From positions 1-6,870 of the forward strand of contig CACYDQ010000126.1 of the NCBI GenBank assembly GCA_902773215.1: 6,870 bases of DNA, given 5' to 3'. This DNA is from an uncultured Spirochaetaceae bacterium. Lineage in GTDB: Bacteria > Spirochaetota > Spirochaetia > Treponematales > Treponemataceae. Below the pieces are notes generated by a model. That model did no database searches. It had not been told where the DNA came from and was given only the letters and a program-made list of their open reading frames with translations. The position numbers and the translations under genes are program-made. Positions 1 through 5,611 of this stretch are shown one piece after another; the first letter of the stretch is position 1, and each line of letters begins with the position of its first letter.

Positions 1-61
1 ACGCATGCGCAGCGTTCGGCGGAAGCAAACTTCTGGATATGAAGGTATGGTAGGGTATAAT

Positions 62-1543
62 ATGCAGAAATCTTTTGTGAAGGACATGACACGGGGAAAC
101 GAGTTCCCGCTGCTGATTAGCTTTTCCGTTCCCATGCTTATAGGAAATATATTCCAGCAGGTATACAACATGGTTGATTCCATTGTTGTCGGCAATCATG
201 TGGGGGCGGATGCGCTGGCGGCGGTCGGTGCAACGGGTTCCCTGAATTTCCTGGTCTTTTCCCTCTGCATTGGTCTCAGCAGTGGAATCGGGATTTTGAT
301 TTCCCAGTATTTCGGCGCGGGGGATGAAAAGCGGGTCCGCAGGACAATCTTTAATGCCGTGTACATCATTCTTACGGCCGGGCTCGTCATGTCCCTGCTC
401 GGAGTATTCCTTGCCCGTACCATACTTATAAAACTGAGGACGCCGCAGAATATACTCGATGACTCGGCTGCGTATATGCAGATTGTCTGTTCGGGCCTCC
501 TCTGCGTGGCTGCCTATAACTGCATATCATCGGTGCTCCGGGCTCTCGGTGACTCAAAGTCTCCCCTGATTTTTCTTATAATCGCAAGCCTCATCAATGT
601 CGCCCTGGATCTCCTCTTTGTCATTATGTTCGACATGGGCGTAAAAGGTGTCGCGTATGCGACCATCATCTCCCAGTTTCTTTCGGCGGCAGGAAGTTTC
701 CTCTTTGCCCTGCTTAAGAATCCCTACTTCAGGATTCAGAGGGACGAGATGCGCCTTGATTATGCGATTATACGGAAAAGCTGCCGTCTCGGAATTCCGC
801 TTGCAGCCCAGTCCTCGATGATTGCGGTTTCCTGCGTCGCACTCCAAGGCGTTGTCAATCAATTCGGCTCTGTCGTCGTGGCGGCCTTCACCGCAACCTC
901 CCGTATTGAGCAGCTGGTGCAGCAGCCCTTCGGTTCTCTGGGAATGGCACTTTCAACCTTTACCGGGCAGAATATGGGAGCCGGCAAGCTAGACAGGGTC
1001 AAGCGTGCCTTCAATAAGTCCGTCACGCTTGTCGCGGGGTTCAGCCTCCTGATGCTTCTCATCTGCCATATATTCGGGAATGCAGTTATGAGGATTTTCG
1101 TATCCGAACCCGATGTGATTGCGTTCGGGACGCGCGCCCTCAAGATAACTTCCTGTTTCTTTTTCCCTCTGGGGATGATTTACATTGTCCGTGCTCTCCT
1201 GAACGGTGCGGGAGATGCGATGTACGCCATGGAAAACGGCATTGTGGAAGTATCAGGGCGCATCGTCTTTGCAAACACGCTGGTGCTCATTCCCTCGCTG
1301 AACAAGTGGGGTGTATGGCTTGCCACGGCACTTACCTGGTTCATAACGTCCGTGGTCAGCTTTATCAGATTTAAGCGCGGAAAATGGAAGAACATACGGG
1401 TTGTCGAGAATAATACAGACTGGTATACGGAAGACAGCGACAGGGATACGAATATGATTCCTCATAAAACACTGTTCAAGGGCAAGCCCTGTATGATTGG
1501 AAAGAAGGGAAGACCCGGTGCACGTGCAAGGCGTTTGCCCTAG
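62..1543 (+). CDS. MATE-family multidrug/cation antiporter
   Basis: This is an inner-membrane efflux pump of the MATE family, which exports drugs or metabolites in exchange for Na+ or H+. The 493-residue product has two homologous halves of about six hydrophobic segments each (roughly residues 17-217 and 243-435). The N-terminal family signature is clear: KDMTRGNEF, then FSVPMLIGNIFQQVYNMVDS at 21-40 and IVVG at 41-44. Further family marks are the loop motif SQYFGAGDEKRVRR (81-94), its second-half counterpart TGQNMGAGKLDRVKRA (301-316) and the segment LRALGDSKSP (159-168). The start at 62 was chosen because TAGGG (51-55) lies 6 bases upstream and because this start keeps the conserved KDMT. 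In-frame ATGs at 5, 47 and 86 are less likely. MATE proteins are usually about 450 residues; here a hydrophilic tail (about 445-493) ending in many Arg/Lys is extra. The gene is convergent with queH, and their stop codons overlap. The substrate cannot be read from the sequence. Confidence 0.93.
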   Translation: MQKSFVKDMTRGNEFPLLISFSVPMLIGNIFQQVYNMVDSIVVGNHVGADALAAVGATGSLNFLVFSLCIGLSSGIGILISQYFGAGDEKRVRRTIFNAVYIILTAGLVMSLLGVFLARTILIKLRTPQNILDDSAAYMQIVCSGLLCVAAYNCISSVLRALGDSKSPLIFLIIASLINVALDLLFVIMFDMGVKGVAYATIISQFLSAAGSFLFALLKNPYFRIQRDEMRLDYAIIRKSCRLGIPLAAQSSMIAVSCVALQGVVNQFGSVVVAAFTATSRIEQLVQQPFGSLGMALSTFTGQNMGAGKLDRVKRAFNKSVTLVAGFSLLMLLICHIFGNAVMRIFVSEPDVIAFGTRALKITSCFFFPLGMIYIVRALLNGAGDAMYAMENGIVEVSGRIVFANTLVLIPSLNKWGVWLATALTWFITSVVSFIRFKRGKWKNIRVVENNTDWYTEDSDRDTNMIPHKTLFKGKPCMIGKKGRPGARARRLP

Positions 1544-2259
1544 CTATTGTTGTTTCTGGCTGAGAAAATGCAGCCGCAGTAATCCTGCCGGTACAGGCCG
1601 TATTCGGCGGAAAGCTCCAGGCTGCGCTTAAAGCCGCCCTTCTTCTTGAAGTCCGAGGGCAGGAAGAGGGGTGTCCCCCCAGGTACGAGCGTGTCCCTGC
1701 CCTGCCTTCCCTCCTGTTCCAGAGCCTTTCCTATCGCGTTGATTTTGCCCGCATCCTTGAAGGGGCTTATGGAAAGCGTCGTCGTAAACCAGTCGAACCC
1801 GCCCTCGCGTGCGGCCCGGTATGCTGCCCGCAGGCGGAGCTCGTAGCAGCGGCGGCAACGCTCGCCTTTTTCCGCCTCCTGCCGTAAGTCCGGCTCTTCC
1901 CTGACCCCTGCCGCCCGGAAGAAATCCTCCGGCTCGTAGTCCCCTTCGATGAGCGGGATGCCGTGCGCCGCCGGGAAGCGGGGCAGGAAGTCCTTCAGCT
2001 CCTGAAGCCGCCTGTCGTATTCGGCTGTCGGATGGATGTTCGGGTTGTAATAGAAGAGGGTAATGGCAAAATAGCCCGCCAGATACTCTATGACATAGGA
2101 TGAACAGGGGGCACAGCAGGCATGCAGGAGGAGCGTCGGCTTTGAGAGAGCAGGGGTCAGCTTATCAGTGCCCCCTCCCCTCCCCTGCCCAGGCATTCTA
2201 GGCAGGGAGGCGAGAATCCGATCCAGCTCCCGTTCGTAGGGGGAGCTTCGTTTGGACAT
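1540..2259 (-). CDS. queH: Epoxyqueuosine reductase QueH
   Basis: QueH catalyses the last step of queuosine synthesis, reducing epoxyqueuosine to queuosine at the wobble position of GUN-anticodon tRNAs (Asp, Asn, His, Tyr). It is a cytoplasmic Fe-S enzyme unrelated in sequence to QueG. The 239-residue product shows the family motifs in order: LLLHACCAPCSS (43-54, adjacent Cys48-Cys49), YYNPNIHPTAEYDRR (70-84), ERCRRCYELRLR (133-144, Cys135 and Cys138), SPFKD (165-169), and SDFKKKGGFKRS (202-213) followed by YGLYRQDYCGC (220-230, Cys228 and Cys230). Family knowledge assigns the paired and CxxC cysteines to metal/[4Fe-4S] binding and the terminal CGC to a redox disulfide; all are present. An AAGG-type ribosome site lies about 8 bases upstream of the ATG. 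The gene starts 22 bases after the S1-protein stop, so co-transcription is likely. Oddities are a Gly-rich linker (about 21-39) encoded by a G-quadruplex motif, and a stop codon shared with the convergent MATE gene. Confidence 0.95.
   Translation of the reverse strand: MSKRSSPYERELDRILASLPRMPGQGRGGGTDKLTPALSKPTLLLHACCAPCSSYVIEYLAGYFAITLFYYNPNIHPTAEYDRRLQELKDFLPRFPAAHGIPLIEGDYEPEDFFRAAGVREEPDLRQEAEKGERCRRCYELRLRAAYRAAREGGFDWFTTTLSISPFKDAGKINAIGKALEQEGRQGRDTLVPGGTPLFLPSDFKKKGGFKRSLELSAEYGLYRQDYCGCIFSARNNNS
2171..2190 (-). promoter_or_regulatory. G-quadruplex motif in early queH coding region
   Basis: On the coding (-) strand four G tracts follow each other: 3 G (2190-2188), CA, 4 G (2185-2182), A, 4 G (2180-2177), A, 5 G (2175-2171). 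This meets the classic rule of four runs of at least three G with short loops (2, 1 and 1 bases), so folding in the mRNA or the non-template DNA strand is plausible. It begins 69 bases downstream of the A of the queH ATG and encodes GQGRGGG (residues 24-30). No other four-tract motif of this kind was noticed in the window. A regulatory role is inferred only. Confidence 0.6.
2179..2210 (-). promoter_or_regulatory. Imperfect hairpin overlapping the G-quadruplex motif
   Basis: Read on the queH mRNA strand, CCTCCCTGCC (2210-2201) can pair with GGCAGGGGAGG (2189-2179). This gives ten base pairs with one bulged G and an 11-base loop (2200-2190). The 3' arm uses bases from three of the four G tracts of the adjacent quadruplex motif, so the two folds cannot coexist. 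No U-run follows, so it is not an intrinsic terminator. It may be functional or simply a by-product of G/C-rich coding sequence. Confidence 0.45.
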
Positions 2260-2281
2260 ATCGTGACCTTGAACGTCTGCC

Positions 2282-3379
2282 TTATTTTTTCAGCAGGGCG
2301 GCGAAGGGGTTGTAGGTCTCTCCGTCGTCATCGGAGGCATGTGCCTTCTGGTATTCGGCGGCGTTGACCTCCTCCTCGCTGGAGACGACCGGGGAAAGGG
2401 AAATCCTCTTTTCGTCCGTGTCCACCCTGTCCACGGTGACGGCGAGGCTGTCGCCGGGTATATAGACCTTCTTGAGGTTCGTGTTGCGCTCCACGGGGAG
2501 CTTGGAGATGTGAACCAGTCCGTCAACGGCGGGGGCGAGGTTTATGAACAAGCCGAAGTCCGCCACACGGCTGATTTTCCCTTCTATCTTGGTGCCGACC
2601 GGGAACTTCTCTTTGATACCGTCCCAAGGATCGGCCTCAAGCTCCTTGGTGCTGAGGGAGACCTTTTCCTTTGTCCAATCGGCACGGATAATCTTTGCCT
2701 CGACTTCCTGCCCGACCGAGAGCACGTCATGCACGTCATTGACACGGATATGACTGATTTCCGAGACAGGCAGCAGGGCTTCGAAGCCCTCTATGTTGAC
2801 GAACGCCCCGTAACTCTCTATCCGGGAGACCGTTCCCTTGACGATTGAGCCGAGCTGGAGCTTCTGGGCGAGGGCAACTTTCTTCTCCTCCGCCTCTGCG
2901 GCGAGGATGGCCCTGTTGGACAGGACGATGTTCTTTCCCTCGTTCTTGTACTCCTGAATCTTGAACGTCAGGTGCTTGCCCACATATTCGGCAGGTTCCT
3001 TGCGCTCGCGGTAGCCCATCTGGCTGTAGGGGCAGAAAGCCCGCGTCGAGCCGACCATGACCTCGAATCCGCCCTTGATCTCCTGAGTGACGTGGCCTTC
3101 GACGGGAACCCCGTTCTGGAACGCGCTTTCCAGCATGTCCTTGCCCGCATTCTGCCCGGCAAGCTTGGTCGTGAAGTGAAGCTCGTCCCTCGTGGCCGAA
3201 GCAAAGTAGACTTTGATGCGATCCCCTTCCTTTATGGAGACATTGCCTGCGTCGTCCGTGAATTCGGATTTGTCAACGAATCCCTCGCTCTTGAGCCCAA
3301 GGTCAATGAATACCGTGTCCGACGAGATGGCGACCACCGTGGTCTCAACCATTTGTCCTATCTCAAACTGATTTCTCAT
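2282..3379 (-). CDS. Four-repeat S1 RNA-binding protein (ribosomal protein S1-like)
   Basis: This 365-residue protein is built from four S1 (OB-fold) RNA-binding repeats at about residues 6-73, 88-156, 175-245 and 259-329. Repeat 3 has the textbook core GSIVKGTVSRIESYGAFVNI (177-196) and repeat 4 has GTKIEGKISRVADFGLFINL (262-281). Repeat 2, with AFCPYSQ (114-120) and KNIVLSNRAILAAEAEE (149-165), matches the region of ribosomal protein S1 where repeats 3-4 meet. Enterobacterial S1 has six repeats and about 550 residues. Shorter four-repeat proteins occur in other bacteria and may help bind mRNA to the ribosome or act as general RNA chaperones. An acidic stretch (333-354, EEE and DDD) leads to the C-terminal ALLKK. 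A good ribosome site (AGAAAGG, 3389-3395) lies 9 bases upstream of the ATG. The gene sits between the barrel protein and queH. Whether it is the organism's main S1 or a paralogue cannot be decided here. Confidence 0.9.
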   Translation of the reverse strand: MRNQFEIGQMVETTVVAISSDTVFIDLGLKSEGFVDKSEFTDDAGNVSIKEGDRIKVYFASATRDELHFTTKLAGQNAGKDMLESAFQNGVPVEGHVTQEIKGGFEVMVGSTRAFCPYSQMGYRERKEPAEYVGKHLTFKIQEYKNEGKNIVLSNRAILAAEAEEKKVALAQKLQLGSIVKGTVSRIESYGAFVNIEGFEALLPVSEISHIRVNDVHDVLSVGQEVEAKIIRADWTKEKVSLSTKELEADPWDGIKEKFPVGTKIEGKISRVADFGLFINLAPAVDGLVHISKLPVERNTNLKKVYIPGDSLAVTVDRVDTDEKRISLSPVVSSEEEVNAAEYQKAHASDDDGETYNPFAALLKK

Positions 3380-3423
3380 GTCAATCTACCTTTCTTATGG
3401 ATATTTTGAAGTAAATGCAGAAT

Positions 3424-4257
3424 CTATTTTTTCTTCTTTGCAGAGCTGACGGGCTTTTCCTGATAGCCAGACTCATCCGCCTTGCGCTGCTCAACCAGCC
3501 TGTCTACTCCCCGTGTACCCAAGTTTATGGAGAATCCCACATAAACCTTTGCCGTCGCCTGATTATCCACCTTGTAGTCGAACATCGTCCCGCCATAGTC
3601 CATCTTCGAGTGGCTGAACTTGACGCTCTGCAGGTCCACTCCCAGGTTCAGGCCGACGAGGTAGGTCGGTTTTGCTATGACCCAGCACCTGTAGCCCAAG
3701 TTAAAGTTGTAGCCAATGTTCCTTTCTTCCAGGCTGATCGTCACATCGTCCTTGGCTACCCCCCACTGATCCGGCTTTATGAACTCCGACCGCCGCAACG
3801 TGAACATCGCCGAGGGGAAGAAGCTGAACGAGTGCCGTCTGCCCAGATTGAGCCGGAGAACCGGACCGAATCCGATATTGTACTCCGTTCCCTTGGCTAA
3901 ATCTATGTCGAGGTCGGGAATTGCCGAATGTCCTGTCGTGTCGAAATCCGAGAACGTGTATGCGGTAAATTTGCTCAGGCTACCGTCCAGTCCGAAGCCG
4001 AAATCGCAAAAACCCAAGGGAGACCCCAAGAAGCTGACGATGGTCGCCTTACCCCCGAGAGGGGTCTTTGTGTTCCGGGAGAATTCCTCCATTCCAAGAT
4101 AGGTAATGTCATCATCGGAGACTTTCAGTATGTCTGAGTTTTTGAAGGTATTCTCGTAACTCAGCGAAAACTCCCAGTCTTTTGCATGGGCGAACGCGGA
4201 GAAAAGTGCCAAGGAAAAAATTGCAAGTAATTTTCTTGAGCAAGTTTTCATTTTCAT
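3424..4257 (-). CDS. Predicted outer-membrane beta-barrel protein, unknown function
   Basis: I do not recognise a named family. The 277-residue product starts with a typical signal peptide: MKMKTCSRK, a hydrophobic core LLAIFSLALFSAF (10-22), and an Ala-x-Ala site AHA (23-25), with cleavage predicted before KDWEF. The rest alternates hydrophobic and polar residues with many aromatic, Gly and Asn residues. Examples are WEFSLSYENTF (28-38), FGFGLDGSLSKFTAYTFS (86-103), YNIGFGPVLRLNLGRRHSFS (126-145), YNFNLGYRCWV (183-193) and AKVYVGFSINLG (236-247), which suggest antiparallel beta-strands of a small barrel. The C-terminus is hydrophilic (VEQRKADESG, then KKKK), not the aromatic-ended last strand of classical porins, so the final strand is probably at about 236-247. 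The start was placed at 4257 because the signal peptide begins there; a longer in-frame ORF to 4458 would bury it and overlap sbcD. No Shine-Dalgarno is seen before this ATG. A periplasmic beta-rich protein is the main alternative. Confidence 0.75.
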   Translation of the reverse strand: MKMKTCSRKLLAIFSLALFSAFAHAKDWEFSLSYENTFKNSDILKVSDDDITYLGMEEFSRNTKTPLGGKATIVSFLGSPLGFCDFGFGLDGSLSKFTAYTFSDFDTTGHSAIPDLDIDLAKGTEYNIGFGPVLRLNLGRRHSFSFFPSAMFTLRRSEFIKPDQWGVAKDDVTISLEERNIGYNFNLGYRCWVIAKPTYLVGLNLGVDLQSVKFSHSKMDYGGTMFDYKVDNQATAKVYVGFSINLGTRGVDRLVEQRKADESGYQEKPVSSAKKKK

Positions 4258-4264
4258 TTTGCGC

Positions 4265-4293
4265 AGTATACAAAATTTGATAAGATACTTCAA
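4265..4293 (-). promoter_or_regulatory. Candidate promoter for the barrel/S1/queH transcript
   Basis: On the - strand TTGAAG (4293-4288, four of six matches to TTGACA) is followed after 17 bases by TATACT (4270-4265, five of six matches to TATAAT). Only 7 bases (GCGCAAA) separate the -10 box from the ATG at 4257, so transcription would begin at or next to the start codon. This is the only obvious promoter in the 67-base gap for the three - strand genes. The call rests on consensus matching alone. Confidence 0.5.
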
Positions 4294-4317
4294 TACATCA
4301 CGGGAAAAATATATACT
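4289..4317 (+). promoter_or_regulatory. Candidate promoter for sbcD-sbcC
   Basis: On the + strand TATACT (4312-4317) lies 7 bases (GTCTCCC) before the sbcD ATG at 4325. A weak -35, TTCAAT (4289-4294, three of six matches), lies 17 bases upstream of it. It shares TTCAA with the -35 box of the opposing promoter, so the two would compete for polymerase. The position of the -10 box predicts a start of transcription at or beside the ATG. The weak -35 makes this less certain than its partner. Confidence 0.4.
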
Positions 4318-4324
4318 GTCTCCC

Positions 4325-5611
4325 ATGCGATTCATCCATACTTCAGACTGGCATTTAGGCAACAGAATGCATGATACAGACAGGACAAGGGAGACGGCGG
4401 GCTTTCTGGCCTGGCTCAAAGATGAGATTGTCAGGCAGCAGGCGGACGGTCTTGTCATAGCCGGGGATATTTACGACGTAGCGAACCCTCCCAACGAGGC
4501 CAAGAAGCAGTACTGTGCCTTCCTTGCATCCCTTATCGGGACCTGCTGCCGGAACGTCATCGTCGTGGGGGGCAACCACGACTCGGGCAGCCTTTTGGAC
4601 ACCGAGAAGGAGCTTTTCAAGGCGCTTGACATACATGTCGTGGGCTCCCTTTCGGGTCTGAGACCGGAGGATATGCTTTTCGAGCTGAAGGGAAAGGACA
4701 GGGCTGTCATCGGCATAGCGGCCGCCGTGCCCTATGCGCGGGAACTGGAACTGCGGGACTATCTTACCGGGGAGGCGGAGGACGGGACCGTGAGCGATGC
4801 GGCGTATGGATCCCTTTATAAACGCCTGTGGGAAGCCGCCGACCGGATGCGAGCAGGAAGGAAGATTCCCGTCATAGCGACCGGCCACCTCTATGCCGCA
4901 AGCTTGGAGGGAAGACCCTCTGGCTGTGAAGGGACAGGCGACGACGGAACGCGATCCATCGACGTGCTGGGCAACCTCGGGCTCGTAAGCCCGTCCGTGT
5001 TCCCCCCTTCCTTCGACTACGTGGCGCTCGGACATATCCATTACAGCACGATGGTCGCCAAGAACCCGAAAGTCCGCTATTCCGGATCCCCCTTCGTCAT
5101 GGGCTTCGACGAGGCCGGCATTCCCCGCTGTATCCTCTGCGTGGACTGTGAGAAGGGCAAGACCGAGGTCAACAAAATCGAAGTTCCCGCGTCCGTCAGC
5201 TACCGGCGGCTGGGAGGCAGCATTTCGCAGATACGCGAGGAACTTGAAGCCCTGGCCGGACAGGGCGGAGGGGACGAGCGTCCCTGCTACCTGGAGCTTT
5301 ATTATGGAAGAAAAATAGGAGAGCCGGGGATTGACGTGCTGGAGGATGCCGTGGCCCGGTTGCCTCCGCATATCCACGTCGTCAGCTGGAAGCGCAGGGA
5401 TGCCCAGGCAGCGATAAGCCGGGAAGGAGCGCTGGATGACAAGGAGCTTAAAGGCCTGAGCGACGAGGACATATTTACCAGCCTGATTCTGAGCAGCAAG
5501 CTCTGTCCTCCGCCAGAGGAAGAGGAGGCCAGAAAGGAATTTCTTGGCAGCTACCTGCCGCTTTTCATGCAGGTCGCAGGCGAGGTCAGATCCGAGGGAG
5601 ACGGGAAATGA
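4325..5611 (+). CDS. sbcD: Exonuclease subunit SbcD (Mre11-type nuclease)
   Basis: SbcD is the Mn2+-dependent nuclease subunit of the SbcCD (Mre11-Rad50) complex, which opens DNA hairpins and trims protein-blocked or broken ends in the cytoplasm. The 428-residue product carries all the metallophosphoesterase motifs: TSDWHLG (6-12, metal ligands Asp8 and His10), AGDIYD (46-51, Asp48), GGNHDSG (82-88, Asn84 with catalytic His85), TGHLY (186-190, His188) and LGHIHY (235-240, His237 and His239). RYSGSPFVMGFDEAG (251-265) is the usual end of the nuclease domain, and the C-terminal part (about 280-428) is the capping/SbcC-binding region. Length is close to the E. coli protein (about 400). The start at 4325 is chosen because MRFIHTSDWHLG is the standard N-terminus; the in-frame extension to 4259 adds 22 unconserved residues. 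No Shine-Dalgarno precedes this ATG. The stop overlaps the sbcC start (ATGA, 5608-5611). Confidence 0.97.
   Translation: MRFIHTSDWHLGNRMHDTDRTRETAGFLAWLKDEIVRQQADGLVIAGDIYDVANPPNEAKKQYCAFLASLIGTCCRNVIVVGGNHDSGSLLDTEKELFKALDIHVVGSLSGLRPEDMLFELKGKDRAVIGIAAAVPYARELELRDYLTGEAEDGTVSDAAYGSLYKRLWEAADRMRAGRKIPVIATGHLYAASLEGRPSGCEGTGDDGTRSIDVLGNLGLVSPSVFPPSFDYVALGHIHYSTMVAKNPKVRYSGSPFVMGFDEAGIPRCILCVDCEKGKTEVNKIEVPASVSYRRLGGSISQIREELEALAGQGGGDERPCYLELYYGRKIGEPGIDVLEDAVARLPPHIHVVSWKRRDAQAAISREGALDDKELKGLSDEDIFTSLILSSKLCPPPEEEEARKEFLGSYLPLFMQVAGEVRSEGDGK
5594..5600 (+). promoter_or_regulatory. sbcC ribosome-binding site inside the sbcD end
   Basis: GAGGGAG lies 7 bases before the sbcC ATG at 5608, within the last codons of sbcD. 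Together with the ATGA stop/start overlap it fixes the sbcC start and points to translational coupling, which suits two subunits made for one complex. Confidence 0.7.

Noticed and set aside
56..61. Perfect TATAAT directly before the MATE ATG
   Set aside because: It overlaps the spacing between the ribosome site and start codon, encodes part of the in-frame upstream codons and has no good -35 at 16-18 bases. A start at about 68 would cut off the chosen ATG. Kept only as a weak possibility.
1519..1528. Ten-base palindrome TGCACGTGCA near the MATE end
   Set aside because: It has no loop and no following T-run, so it is not a terminator; a single palindrome of this length is expected by chance.
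1558..1575. GGCTG/CAGCC hairpin near the queH end as a possible terminator
   Set aside because: The stem has only five base pairs and no U-run follows on either strand; it lies inside coding sequence.
2260..2281. Possible preQ1 riboswitch before queH
   Set aside because: The gap is only 22 bases, too short for the aptamer, and holds just a ribosome-binding site.
2339..3900. Three + strand open frames (2339-2848, 2972-3409 and 3415-3900) opposite the S1 and barrel genes
   Set aside because: All are shadows of well-supported - strand genes and show no motif, signal peptide or ribosome site of their own.
4021..4067. Inverted repeat AGACCCC (4021-4027) / GGGGTCT (4061-4067)
   Set aside because: It is a seven-base match across a 33-base spacer inside the barrel gene, encoding Pro-Leu-Gly-type codons on both sides; chance is a sufficient explanation.
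4259..4324. 22-codon N-terminal extension of SbcD
   Set aside because: Family members begin at the M-R-F-I-H-T-S-D-W-H-L-G segment; the extension is AT-rich, promoter-like sequence with no conserved residues.
4258..4458. 67-codon N-terminal extension of the barrel protein
   Set aside because: It would place the signal peptide at residue 68 and overlap sbcD by more than 130 bases. The ATG at 4257 starts exactly at the signal peptide.
4355..5377. Long open frame of 340 codons on the - strand opposite sbcD
   Set aside because: It lies wholly antisense to a gene with every Mre11 motif, has no recognisable domain or ribosome site, and its composition is what high-GC codon use produces on the opposite strand.
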